Below are positions 18,526 through 27,281 of a stretch of 64,000 nucleotides of DNA, in pieces. This stretch comes from Hymenobacter volaticus (GTDB lineage: Bacteria; Bacteroidota; Bacteroidia; Cytophagales; Hymenobacteraceae). The stretch's first letter is position 1; each line of letters begins with the position of its first letter. The translations under genes and the position numbers were made by a program. The stretch lies in the NCBI RefSeq assembly GCF_022921055.1, contig NZ_CP095063.1:1-64000 (forward strand), written 5' to 3'. The notes below the pieces were generated by a model. That model was not told where the DNA came from. It worked only from the letters and a program-made list of their open reading frames with translations, and searched no databases.

Positions 18526-19566
18526 ATGCCAAACCTCAGCCTTTCAGCCCGTCTCTTTGGCCCGCCACCTGCGGCATCGGCAAGGCCGAACTCGCCGGTT
18601 ACGGGCACTTCACGCCGGCTGCTCGAGCAATTGCGCCGCCAGCCGTTTGACCTGCGGCTGGAAGTGGTGCTAGCCGATCTGCTGGCACACGGTTACTCGT
18701 TCGATGACTTTGTTGTTCGGCCGGTCAGCCTGTTTGCTCGCCGCTACCGTCGCGACATAGGCGCCGTGAGTGAGGAGGCCGCCGAGCAACAGTGGCGCGC
18801 TCCCAAAACTGTTGTTGAAGTGCATCGGGAGGGTCTGTATGATGCCTTGCCTCAACAAGTATTTCATCATGCCGGCGACCCGGCTCCGACGCCCGGCGTG
18901 CGAGCCATGATTGCCGATATTCAGGCTCAACGGCGCCGCGAAAAGGCAACTCGACGCTTTTTCTTGCCTTTCGAGCAAGAATTTTACCGCTTTCGGGTGC
19001 TGCTCGAACAAGAAGAGCGACGCTACATGACCAACCTGTCGGCACAGTGGTATAACGAAGTGCTGGCGCGGTTCTGGGAAATAGCTGGGCAACTGCCGCC
19101 GCGGCAAGTAACGACGCTGCTTTACCTGCTGCCTCTGGCGCACGGCATTGTAGGGGACCTGCCCCGTACGCAGCAGGTGTTTGAATGCGTACTGGAAGTA
19201 CCTGTGCGTCTGCGGACGATAACGCCTCTACGTTTTGCGGCCGAAGACCTCACGGAACCGGGAGCAGCGCTCGGAACTGTGCTAGGTCAAGGTGAACTAG
19301 GGCGCGACTTTGTGCTGAGCGGAGCCTATCAAGAAACGCTGCCCGCGCTGGAAGTACGTTTGCCTTCATTGTCTACCACCTTGCTTGCGGCTTTTCTCGC
19401 TCCCGATAATTGGCAGGCTCGTGCGCTGAAATTGCTATGCAACTACTTCGTAGCCTTTGAAACCGACGTTGTATTTCACTATGAAGTAGCCGCCGCGAGT
19501 CAGTCATTTGTGCTTGCTGATGAAGGCGAAACAGCCATATTAGGGTATACTACGTCAGGACTGTAG
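18526..19566 (+). CDS. tssG: T6SS baseplate subunit TssG
   Basis: A 346-aa protein divergent from tssN. The segment KATRRFFLPFEQEFYRFRVL and the later IVGDLPRTQQVFECVLEVPV with LGTVLGQGELGRDFVLSG fit TssG of subtype iii systems, which is poorly conserved. Its partner TssF is in the neighbouring operon. The identification rests on context, size and order more than on a diagnostic motif, and TssG is the baseplate part otherwise missing here. Confidence 0.65.
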   Translation: MPNLSLSARLFGPPPAASARPNSPVTGTSRRLLEQLRRQPFDLRLEVVLADLLAHGYSFDDFVVRPVSLFARRYRRDIGAVSEEAAEQQWRAPKTVVEVHREGLYDALPQQVFHHAGDPAPTPGVRAMIADIQAQRRREKATRRFFLPFEQEFYRFRVLLEQEERRYMTNLSAQWYNEVLARFWEIAGQLPPRQVTTLLYLLPLAHGIVGDLPRTQQVFECVLEVPVRLRTITPLRFAAEDLTEPGAALGTVLGQGELGRDFVLSGAYQETLPALEVRLPSLSTTLLAAFLAPDNWQARALKLLCNYFVAFETDVVFHYEVAAASQSFVLADEGETAILGYTTSGL

Positions 19567-19685
19567 CTTCCATCCACGTGTCACGGAGCGTTATTACCGT
19601 TAGCTACGCTCGTAACTGTGACGTCTTATAGCTTTCGAAAAGTGATTTTTGTTACTTAGTCCGTTATCTCACTCCTTTACCTAAA

Positions 19686-20620
19686 ATGGACCCTACTGCC
19701 TCCGGCCTGCGGCGGCTTTTCGACTTAGTTCAAGACAGCGGTGGACACTGGAGCGGTGATACCCTGCATCTGCCGACCAGTATCGGCACAGGCTTTATGA
19801 GGCTGCTGTCCCCCGAGCCAGGACTAAAACTTGCTATTCACAGCTTCATTTTAACCGAGGCCCTAACCTTAGATCGAGAGGCCGATTATACGCAGCCTGA
19901 AACCTTGCTCGTAGCCTTTCATGCCTTCGACCCGGCCCCGCAGGCCGCCTTGCACCTCTCTACCGCCCGAATTACTTCTTCCACCCTTGGGTTAACCACG
20001 CAGCTACCCGCTCAGACTGCCATTTTTATTGTGGCTTTGGCTATCGATAAGACATTGCTAAGCAACTGGCTGCCTGACGCCGAGAAGCTGCTGCCAGCTT
20101 TGTTTACAAACCAGCACCCAGTGGTGCTTGATACATTGCTGACTCCGGAAATTCAGGCGGTCCTGCGCCAAGTGGCTGTGTCGCGGCCAGCGCATCCATT
20201 GGATAATTTCTTCTACAAAATCAAAATGCAAGAATTGCTGTACTGGCTGTTTTGGGAGCTAGCGCTGCGGGCAATGACGCCAGTTCGGCTCCTGCACCCA
20301 GCTGATGCCGAGAAAATCTATCAGGTGCGCACGGCGCTGCTTGCCAACCTATCGGACCCTCCCAACCTGCCTAGCCTAGCCGAAGTTGTGGGTTAAGTGA
20401 AACCAAGATGCGGCAGCTGTTTCAACAGGTGTTCGGCGCTAGCCTCTACAATTACTTCCAGGCCGCGCGGATGGAAGAAGCTAAAAGGCAGCTTGCCTAC
20501 TTATCCGTATCGGAAGTGGGGTATAAGCTCGGCTTCACCAACCTGAGTCACTTTGCTCGGCTATTTGCTAAGCACCACGGATTGACGCCCAAAAAGTATC
20601 AGGCTATGCGTTCGTGCTAA
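19686..20620 (+). CDS. AraC-family transcriptional regulator (apparent frameshift near 20393)
   Basis: Regulator of about 311 aa when joined. The first 236 residues are an effector-binding domain in the style of Bacteroidota AraC proteins. That frame stops in VVG at 20396. The second frame picks up as SETKMRQLFQQVFGASLYNY and contains the second HTH with VSEVGYKLGFTNLSHFARLF and GLTPKKY. The expected joint is GLSETKM, so one T is missing in GGGTTAAG. The target is unknown; the TetX-like monooxygenase gene 95 bp downstream is the natural candidate. Confidence 0.83.
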
Positions 20621-20689
20621 GGCTCTTTCCTTTGTTGAATACGACTATTTTACGGGTGAAATAAGCTATTTTACCCTGATTGGACAGGA

Positions 20690-20697
20690 TACTTTTG
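20690..20697 (+). promoter_or_regulatory. TAnnTTTG -7 box for the TetX-like gene
   Basis: TACTTTTG matches the Bacteroidota sigma-A -7 consensus exactly and lies 18 bp before the chosen ATG at 20716. The 5' leader would be short (about 10-12 nt). It also argues against the in-frame TTG at 20680 as start, because that would lie upstream of the promoter. Confidence 0.6.
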
Positions 20698-20715
20698 TTG
20701 AAAACATTGTATCCT

Positions 20716-21861
20716 ATGCAAACGAATCTTGTCAGCAACAAGCAAATTGCTATTGTCGGCGGTGGGCCTGTGGGCTTAGCGTTGGCCAGTATTCTTCAGC
20801 GGCGCGGCGCGCAAGTAACAGTCTACGAACGTGACCGCAGCCCCGAGCAAGTGCGCACATCTGGCGGTACGCTCGACATCCACGCCGAAGACGGTCAGTT
20901 AGCCCTTGAAGCCGCGGGTGTCATGAGCCAATTTCGCCAACTAGCCCGCCCAACCGGGGAGCGAATGACCGATCAACACGGCGTTATCGCTGTCGAGGAA
21001 GAGCCCGACCCGTTGTTTAGCCGGCCGGAAATTGACCGCCTAGACCTGCACCAGTTGCTGCTAGCTAGCCTAGCGCCTGCAACCGTAGTCTGGGACCAGC
21101 ATTTTCAAAGCGTAGAAGAACTTGATGGGCGTTTCGTGCTGCACTTTGCTGGCCAGCCCGACCAAGTAGCAGATATGGTGGTTGGGGCTAGTGGCGTCCA
21201 CTCGAAAGTGCGCGCCTACGTGACGGGCACCAAAGTCGAATTCACTGGTACAGTGGCCATTCAGGGCGATATTCCGAATCCGGACATCACATGTCCAACT
21301 TTCTCAGCCCTGGTCAACCACGGCAATCTGATAGCGCGCGGCGAGGGTAAGACCCTTTTTGCGCACACCAAAGCCAACGGTAGCATCCATTATTACCTCA
21401 CTTTCCGCGGGCCTGCCGATTGGTTTGCCCAGCGCGGTCTGGCACCCGACCCAGCGGCCGTGGTGCAGGTGTTGGCCGAAAAACTAACGAACTGGGCACC
21501 CGTTTACCACGAAGGGTTTCAAGCCACTACCAGCGTTTCATTCCTTGCTATCAACCGAGTGCCGCTGGTTGCTGACCGGGTGGTAACGCAGCCCATCACC
21601 TTGGTAGGTGACGCCGCCCACGCTATGTCGCCGTTTGCAGGCATCGGCGTCAATATCGGGTTGGTAGATGCCCTTACGCTAGCCGACAACTTAACCAGCG
21701 GGCAGTTCAGCAGTCTGAATGCCGCTATTGAGGCCTACGAGCACACCATGTACGATTACGCCCACAAAGCCCAGGAAACAAGCGCCGCCGCGGAACTGGC
21801 TATTCACAGCAACATGAGCGCCGAAGAACTGATAGCCGCAACTCGCGGGCCTGTTGTGTAG
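20716..21861 (+). CDS. FAD-dependent monooxygenase, TetX-like
   Basis: A 381-aa flavoprotein of the aromatic hydroxylase class, closely patterned on TetX. It has a GxGxxG motif (AIVGGGPVGLALA) at the N-terminus, SGGTLDIHAEDGQLALEAAG, EIDRLDLHQLLLASL and the second FAD motif LVGDAAHAMSPFAGIGVNIG. TetX degrades tetracyclines, but chromosomal relatives act on various aromatic substrates, so resistance is only possible. Start ATG at 20716 fits the family (a few residues before the Rossmann motif). It is convergent with the azoreductase across a long palindrome. Confidence 0.9.
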   Translation: MQTNLVSNKQIAIVGGGPVGLALASILQRRGAQVTVYERDRSPEQVRTSGGTLDIHAEDGQLALEAAGVMSQFRQLARPTGERMTDQHGVIAVEEEPDPLFSRPEIDRLDLHQLLLASLAPATVVWDQHFQSVEELDGRFVLHFAGQPDQVADMVVGASGVHSKVRAYVTGTKVEFTGTVAIQGDIPNPDITCPTFSALVNHGNLIARGEGKTLFAHTKANGSIHYYLTFRGPADWFAQRGLAPDPAAVVQVLAEKLTNWAPVYHEGFQATTSVSFLAINRVPLVADRVVTQPITLVGDAAHAMSPFAGIGVNIGLVDALTLADNLTSGQFSSLNAAIEAYEHTMYDYAHKAQETSAAAELAIHSNMSAEELIAATRGPVV

Positions 21862-22042
21862 CATACTTTCTAAACTCATACTGCACGTCAGATCCGGCTA
21901 GCGAGTAGCTTAAGCACAATAATAAGCGGGAGTTATCAAGCAAAATCCCCACTTAATTAATCCCATGCCCTCTAATGAAATGACTTAGACCATTAGCTTC
22001 AGTTGAGATTATAAAGGCCAGGCCACCGAAGTGAGTTAGTAT

Positions 22043-22102
22043 AAACAGAGACAACAAAAGCCCCGCTATCTGCAGATAGCGGGGCTTTTGTTGTCTCTGT
22101 TT
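22043..22102. terminator. 60-nt perfect palindrome, bidirectional terminator
   Basis: A 30-base arm beginning AAACAGAGACAACAAAAG and ending CCCCGCTATCTG is followed at once by its exact reverse complement, with no spacer. In RNA the TGCA centre would form the loop of a very stable hairpin. It lies between convergent genes (TetX-like ending 21861, azoreductase ending 22207), so it most likely ends both transcripts. Confidence 0.85.
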
Positions 22103-22206
22103 TCCAGTGCTTTATACTTAGGCAGAAGCAGTATGCTGTTGACGTGCAGACGAAAAGAGATGCTTGATTGGGATCTTCTTTAAGGGAGCAGAAAGCGCAC
22201 AAATGC

Positions 22207-22842
22207 CTACGCCGCCACCGCTAGGGGAGTAGCGGCTTGGCGTGCCCGCTCAAGGGCTTCTTGGCGCCGGGCAGGAAGCTGAGTTGCGTCCATGGCCAAA
22301 CCTTCAGCCAATATGAACTGCACGTTGGTGATGCCAATAAAACTTAGGAACGTAGTTAAGTAACTACTAGTATGCTCCATAGCTTGGGCCGGGCCGCTGC
22401 TGTAAACGCCGCCGCGGGCTTCACATACCACTACTCGTTTGTTGCCAGCCAAGCCTATGGGTCCCTCAGCAGTATAGCGGAAGGTTTTGCCGGCCACGGC
22501 TATAGCGTCGAGGTAGGCTTTCACCATGGGCGGATAGCCAAAGTTCCACATGGGCAAAGCAAACACCACTGTATCTGCCGCCAGGAACTGATCCACTAGG
22601 TTGCTTAAGCGCTCCACTTTGCGGCTTTCTACCGCGGTGAGAGGCAATTGAGCGGCAAGTTTCCCCCAGCCACTGAACACGTCCTCGTCCAGCAGTGGTA
22701 CCTCGTCGGCATAAAGGTCGAGCACCGTTACTTCGGTCAAAGGATGAGTAACTTGGTAAGTTTCAACGAAGGCCTGGGCCATTTGCAGTGACACAGATGT
22801 CTCGGCGGACTTAGGAGTACCTTTAATCAATAAAACGTTCAT
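22207..22842 (-). CDS. azoR: FMN-dependent NADH-azoreductase / quinone reductase
   Basis: A 211-aa flavodoxin-like oxidoreductase that reduces quinones and azo compounds with NADH. It has KGTPKSAETSVSLQMAQAF (FMN phosphate loop), FALPMWNFGYPPMVKAYLDA (isoalloxazine-contact motif of AzoR) and the glycine-rich EARGGVYSSGPA. An unusual double-palindrome operator about 87 bp upstream is shared with the luciferase-like gene next door, so both probably respond to the same electrophile or quinone signal. Confidence 0.92.
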   Translation of the reverse strand: MNVLLIKGTPKSAETSVSLQMAQAFVETYQVTHPLTEVTVLDLYADEVPLLDEDVFSGWGKLAAQLPLTAVESRKVERLSNLVDQFLAADTVVFALPMWNFGYPPMVKAYLDAIAVAGKTFRYTAEGPIGLAGNKRVVVCEARGGVYSSGPAQAMEHTSSYLTTFLSFIGITNVQFILAEGLAMDATQLPARRQEALERARQAATPLAVAA

Positions 22843-22928
22843 AGGGACTTAGCTTACAAATAGTCTTAGAGAAATGAGGTCAACACGAAAGATGATCCTC
22901 GGTAAAAGGCGACTATTGAACCTTGTTG

Positions 22929-22955
22929 ATGTATATACATATAATGTACATACAT
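22929..22955 (-). promoter_or_regulatory. double-palindrome operator upstream of azoR
   Basis: ATGTATATACAT (perfect 12-bp palindrome) at 22929-22940 and ATGTACATACAT at 22944-22955 lie in tandem, 3 bases apart. The same two elements with the same spacing occur at 24149-24175 in the opposite order. This looks like two dimer sites for one regulator. Confidence 0.7.
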
Positions 22956-23083
22956 AGTTTCAGATTTTCTATTTTTTCATAGAAATCGAATTGTGGCGTT
23001 TGAGTCAGCCACTTCCTCTATTAATCAATAGCCCATTGCTACTTCTTGGCCTGTCAGCTTATAAAGTGATGTAGCGTCGCAGT

Positions 23084-24106
23084 TCAGCGCAGCAAAGGGG
23101 CTACTCGCGTGCCAAGCAGCTCGACTGCTCGCATGATATTGGCGTGCGGCAGAGTGGCAACGTCCATTTGGAAAGTGACGCGGGAAATACCGCCTAACGC
23201 TTCGCTATGCCGTAGAATTTTGGTTGCTACTTCTTCGGGGCTCCCTACTAGCAATGCCCCGCGCGGACCCACTTGCGCATCAAATTGCGGCCGGGTGACG
23301 GGTAGGCCACCCCGCTCTTTGGCACGGGCGGAGAAGGTGCGAGCATATCCTGGGAAAAATGCTTCGTGCGCTTCCGGCGTTGTTTCAGCCACGTAGCCTA
23401 AAGAGTGCAGCCCGACAGGCAATTGCTCGGCGGTGAAGCCCGCGCGGCGGCCGGCTTCGCGGTAAAGGTCCACGAGCGGGCGAAAGCGGTGGGTGTCGCC
23501 TCCAATGACAGCTACCATCAGCGGCAAGCCTAGCATGCCAGCTCGCACAAACGACTCGGGCGTGCCACCCACGCCGAGCCAGATAGGCAATTGCGCCTGC
23601 ACCGGCCGCGGGTACACACCCTGACCAGTCAGCGCCGGCCGAAACTGCCCCGACCAGTGAATCTTTTCCGTCTTGCGGAGCGCCAAGAGTAAGTCCAGCT
23701 TTTCAGCAAATAACTCGTCGTAATCGTCGAGGTTGAATCCAAACAGCGGAAATGCCTCAACCGAGGAACCACGTCCTACTACCATTTCAGCCCGGCCCTG
23801 CGAAATCAGGTCGAGGGTGGCAAACTGCTGAAATACGCGCACCGGGTCGGCCGCAGAAAGCACGGTTACGGCACTGGTCAGGCGAATACGCTTGGTGCGA
23901 GCCGCGGCGGCCGCCAAAATCACGGTTGGGGCAGAATCAAGATATTCAACCCGGTGGTGCTCACCGATGCCAAACACGTCGAGTCCTACTTGATCAGCCC
24001 GCTCGATGCGGTCGAGCAACTGGCTCATAGCTGCTGCACCACTCAAAGTGGAACCTGTGTTATTGCTCAGTAAGTGCGAGGCGAAACTGTCAATACCAAT
24101 TTCCAT
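23084..24106 (-). CDS. LLM-class flavin-dependent oxidoreductase (luciferase-like)
   Basis: A 340-aa TIM-barrel monooxygenase of the bacterial luciferase family, using reduced flavin from a partner reductase. MEIGIDSFASHLL, then VFGIGEHHRVEYLDSAPTVI, RIRLTSAVTVLSAADPVRVF and GRAEMVVGRGSSVEAFPLFG are typical of the group. The azoreductase next door could supply reduced flavin, though that is only inferred from shared control. The operator 43 bp upstream matches the one before azoR. Confidence 0.9.
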   Translation of the reverse strand: MEIGIDSFASHLLSNNTGSTLSGAAAMSQLLDRIERADQVGLDVFGIGEHHRVEYLDSAPTVILAAAAARTKRIRLTSAVTVLSAADPVRVFQQFATLDLISQGRAEMVVGRGSSVEAFPLFGFNLDDYDELFAEKLDLLLALRKTEKIHWSGQFRPALTGQGVYPRPVQAQLPIWLGVGGTPESFVRAGMLGLPLMVAVIGGDTHRFRPLVDLYREAGRRAGFTAEQLPVGLHSLGYVAETTPEAHEAFFPGYARTFSARAKERGGLPVTRPQFDAQVGPRGALLVGSPEEVATKILRHSEALGGISRVTFQMDVATLPHANIMRAVELLGTRVAPLLR

Positions 24107-24148
24107 AAATACAGAGTTAAATGCCGCTACAGGGAGACAATATTACAA

Positions 24149-24175
24149 ATGTACATACATTTAATGTATATACAT
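24149..24175 (-). promoter_or_regulatory. double-palindrome operator upstream of the LLM gene
   Basis: ATGTACATACAT at 24149-24160, a 3-base spacer, then ATGTATATACAT at 24164-24175. These are the same two 12-mers as before azoR, with the order swapped. The site lies 43 bp before the ATG, where a repressor could block transcription. Confidence 0.7.
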
Positions 24176-24703
24176 AATTCAATCTGAGTTTTAGCGTGTG
24201 CCAGCCTTTGGTGTTTTGACTGAAAATTACAGCGTCGCCAGAGGCCCTCTCCAACATTCTCTGGATTAGCACTATCTATCCTCAGATAAGTACAAAGAGT
24301 AAGTGTGCGTGCTAGATGCATAATGGTAGGCATCGCCGTGATTTTGTATCAATGTATCAATGCATTTATGATATTCTGTGACAAAGTGCCATTGATTCCT
24401 AGTAGCTTTTCGTCGTTGAACACCATCTCATATATATTCCTGTAAAACGGATTTTAGGCCGCGAATCATGCATTTGGTTGGTTGTAACAGCGTTGACACA
24501 AAGCTTAAATGCATAAGTTACGAGCGACTACACTTGAACCAAATGAGTATTTACGAAGCGTGTTTAGCAATCCTGCAAAGGCAAACCGCAAGCTAAAAAG
24601 GCATTGAAGTTAATAGCAGAAGGCTACTACTAAGAACCATTAATCAGAGAAATTGTGTAGGAAAGGACCGCAAACCATAACTGTCCTATTCTACAATTTA
24701 TAG
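24176..24703. other. non-coding AT-rich gap
   Basis: About 530 bp with no convincing gene. Only short frames without family features are present. It may hold the lost 5' part of the AraC remnant that follows, but no N-terminal AraC sequence could be recognised. Confidence 0.5.
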
Positions 24704-24757
24704 TATACAAATCTGAATTTAGATAGCTCGACCAAGCACCTAGCTGCCAGGGCCGAC

Positions 24758-25081
24758 GTGCTCAGCCGCTTCGAGGATTTACTTGCCAGTTACCTAGATA
24801 GCTCCATTGAGCAGCCCCTGCCTATCGTGCAGCACTTTTCTGAGGCGCTACACGTGTCGCCCGCATCTTTAGGCGACGTACTACGCACGCACACCAGGCA
24901 GAACGCGCAACAGCATTTGTACTACGCGCTACTGGAAAAAGCTAGACGGCTGCTGCTCAGCACTTCCATGAGCCTTCGCGAAACAGCTTTTCACTTAGGC
25001 TTCGACAACCCTTCGTACTTCAGCCATTTGTTCGAGCACAAAACTGGTTTTACTCCCGCCGAGTTCAGGCAAACAGCTTAG
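24758..25081 (+). pseudogene. AraC-family regulator, C-terminal HTH only
   Basis: Encodes FEDLLASYLDSS, HVSPASLGDVLRTHT and a final HTH with SLRETAFHLGFDNPSYFSHL and GFTPAEFRQ, the complete AraC DNA-binding domain. The frame is open back to a stop at 24701, and those extra codons (LDSSTKHLAARADVL) also look genuine, being the usual linker before this domain. The roughly 170-residue sensor domain is absent, so this is most likely a 5'-truncated gene. A small stand-alone AraC protein starting at the GTG at 24758 cannot be excluded. Confidence 0.65.
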
Positions 25082-25231
25082 CTGCTTGCCTCGAACTAGT
25101 ACTACTGTACCCCGTATCAGCTCGGCCGCATTCCGCAATGTTCAGTTATTAGAGCAGTAAGCATAAAGACTTAGTGTAGTTGTGTAACTACGATTTTTAA
25201 GACGGAGAAGTGTCCACTTAAAAACACAAAA

Positions 25232-25260
25232 AAGGCCCGTTAGATATACTAACGGGCCTT
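25232..25260 (-). terminator. terminator of the roadblock gene
   Basis: AAGGCCCGTTAG and CTAACGGGCCTT make a perfect 12-bp stem with a 5-base loop. On the minus strand it is followed by TTTTTT, a standard Rho-independent terminator, 22 bp past the end of the minus-strand gene. Confidence 0.9.
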
Positions 25261-25281
25261 ATCACTTTCCTAAGAATTTAC

Positions 25282-25644
25282 TTAGTTCAGAACAGCAGTA
25301 TGCGCTTTCAAAATTTGGCGGGCGACGGCTAGGTTGGTGTCGCGGGCGTTAACAGCCAAGTAGATGAACTTATCGCCTTTGGTGGAGAGCTTAATCACGT
25401 GCAGCTGGTCGGTCAGCGTGAGCAGAATGTCTTGGATGGTTTGGTTGAGCTTGAGGGCCGAGATGGCTTTCAGCTTTTGCTTCACGACCTCGGTGTTATA
25501 AGCGGCCGCCGTATCGATATCAAAATCGGCAATATTGGAATGAGCGGCCAGCGCCATGCCGGTTTCCGTTTCTACAACGGCCACGGCAAGCAGAGTGGGC
25601 AGTTCAGCTAGTATTTCTTTAACGGTTTGCTTAGCAGATGACAT
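25282..25644 (-). CDS. Roadblock/LC7-domain protein
   Basis: A 120-aa single-domain protein. The pattern MSSAKQTVKEILAELPTLLA, then ETETGMALAAHSN, a central amphipathic helix (VVKQKLKAISALKL) and KFIYLAVNARDTNLAVARQI fits the roadblock/LC7 fold, which in bacteria binds or regulates small MglA-type GTPases. No GTPase gene is in the window. The ATG at 25644 is preferred over an upstream start because the extra 19 residues are hydrophobic and unlike the family. Confidence 0.72.
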   Translation of the reverse strand: MSSAKQTVKEILAELPTLLAVAVVETETGMALAAHSNIADFDIDTAAAYNTEVVKQKLKAISALKLNQTIQDILLTLTDQLHVIKLSTKGDKFIYLAVNARDTNLAVARQILKAHTAVLN

Positions 25645-25785
25645 AAAAACAAAAAGAAGAGGTAAAGGAGATAGAAAAATTGAAAATGTGTAAGTGAGCA
25701 ATTCAACGACTTAGCCGAAAGTGCATCTAGGCATAACAACTACCGAAAAGCAAGTGCTGTACGCTTCACCTCGCGCCGCCGAAGC

Positions 25786-26499
25786 TTAGAACTGCCACCA
25801 ATGGTGTTTCTTGGTTTTCTCTTGACGGGGCAACAGCGTCACGTTCTGCGTGCCGCGGCCGGTGAGCTTGATTTCTTCCTCGCTATAGCCGGCGTAGCCG
25901 TACTGCAGCACCGGGGTCTGGGCCAGGGGCACGAGCAAGGTATAGTTGCCGGCGGCATCGGTGCTCACGCCCCGGCCACTGACTTTGTCGATAACGGTTG
26001 CCCCGACCAGCGGCTGGCCGTTCTCGTCGAGGATGCGGCCACGCACGCTGCTCAAGCGCAGCGTTGAGGCAGCGCTGGCGGCCGTGCTGGCACTAGTGCT
26101 GCTCTCGGTGGAGGCCAGCAACTCGGCGGGCAGTTCGGTGGCCGTTACGGTGGTAATGGCGTGCTCGTTGGTGGGCAAGTTGGTGCCGGCAAACACGGCC
26201 CCGCCGAGCAGGGCACTGCCCGCGACTAGCGAGGTAGCGCGGCGGCGCAAGCGCTGGGGCTCGGTGCGGATGAGCTCGAACTGGCGGGCCACCCAGCCCA
26301 GGGGCTGCACCTGATGGCCGGCCTGGTTGAGTTCGTAGTAGCGGCGGAGCGTGGCGTCGCCGTGCTGGCTGTTGGCTTTGAGGTAGGCGTCGACGGCAGC
26401 CGTGTTCTTGCTGGTCAGGTCGCCGCGTAGATAGGCGTCGCGATAAGTCGGGAGCAGGTCGCCGGTAACGGGGTGAAAGGGGTGAGCGCTGAGTTTCAT
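25786..26499 (-). CDS. membrane protein with CarboxypepD_reg-like domain
   Basis: A 237-aa protein with a single central membrane helix (SLVAGSALLGGAVFAGTNL, about residues 90-108). The cytoplasmic N-terminal part (RDAYLRGDLTSKNTAAVDAY, with a short helical bundle) resembles the small anti-sigma-like domains common in Hymenobacter. Outside is a beta-sandwich CarboxypepD_reg domain: VRGRILDENGQPLVGATVID, GVSTDAAGNYTLLVP, then YAGYSEEEIKL. The start is the ATG at 26499, placed by a -7 box upstream. A role in envelope sensing is a guess from this layout. Confidence 0.7.
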   Translation of the reverse strand: MKLSAHPFHPVTGDLLPTYRDAYLRGDLTSKNTAAVDAYLKANSQHGDATLRRYYELNQAGHQVQPLGWVARQFELIRTEPQRLRRRATSLVAGSALLGGAVFAGTNLPTNEHAITTVTATELPAELLASTESSTSASTAASAASTLRLSSVRGRILDENGQPLVGATVIDKVSGRGVSTDAAGNYTLLVPLAQTPVLQYGYAGYSEEEIKLTGRGTQNVTLLPRQEKTKKHHWWQF

Positions 26500-26541
26500 A
26501 AAAGATAGAGCGAGCGGTGTGGTAAGTGATTCAGAACAGGA

Positions 26542-26549
26542 CAAAGATA
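26542..26549 (-). promoter_or_regulatory. TAnnTTTG -7 box for the CarboxypepD_reg gene
   Basis: On the minus strand TATCTTTG matches the Bacteroidota -7 consensus. It sits 42 bp upstream of the ATG at 26499, giving a leader of about 36 nt. It overlaps the upstream codons of the longer possible reading frame, which argues for the shorter start. Confidence 0.5.
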
Positions 26550-26565
26550 GAGTACTGAATTGCAC

Positions 26566-27281
26566 TTATTTACATGGTGTTTATAGCAAATAGGTTAAGT
26601 CATATATGATGAACATGCCCTGTTTCCGACAAACGCACCTTATTGCACTTCCAACAACGAGAATTGTTCGTTAAATAAAGTCCAATGTTAGAGGAATAAG
26701 TAAAAAATAATTATAGATTCTTAGAAAGTTTATATGAAAGTTATTTCAAATTTAGAATAAATGAAATTTTGTTCCCATTATGGGATTAAATAGATCACTC
26801 ATTTCTTTGCTTTTAAACACTATAAACTCGTCTATCTTAAGATCAATATAGTCATTAACATGGTTTATCCAATAAAAAATTTCCTCATAGAAGGTCTGAT
26901 GACCATGCGCACTGACGTCTAATTCACTTAGTGCTTTCATCAGTGAAACAGCACTTTTTGCCGAAATCCAAACTTAAGAGATGGCTTAGTTTATAGACCT
27001 AATGCGTTCTGGTTTATTTATAAGATTCGGGTTATGCAATCACCGAAATAATGACCAACAGTTGCATCGCATAGCGCAAGAGTAGTGTTGACGGAACGTT
27101 AAAAAAATAGAGCAAATAGCAAACCGATTTGGGTCCTTACCAGTGCGTATGGTATTACGGATACTCAGAGTTTTAAGCAGGCAAGTGCACCTTGCGGGCT
27201 TGATTACGTTTAGATGGTTTTCCTCTGTCTTAGATTCAGACATGAGGGGGCAGTTTCTAGCTATATCCTAAAACCAGTCCG
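26566..27281. other. gap without a supported gene
   Basis: About 715 bp of AT-rich DNA. A 62-codon minus-strand frame at 26752-26940 (HQTFYEEIFYWINHVNDY) is the only candidate, but it has no family match, promoter or conserved context. The right end must hold the HtrA promoter. Confidence 0.45.

Noticed and set aside
20716..21861. calling the TetX-like gene a tetracycline resistance determinant
   Set aside because: Chromosomal homologues act on many aromatics; substrate cannot be told from sequence alone.
24127..24333. minus-strand frame next to the LLM operator
   Set aside because: It overlaps the operator itself and reads like random translation.
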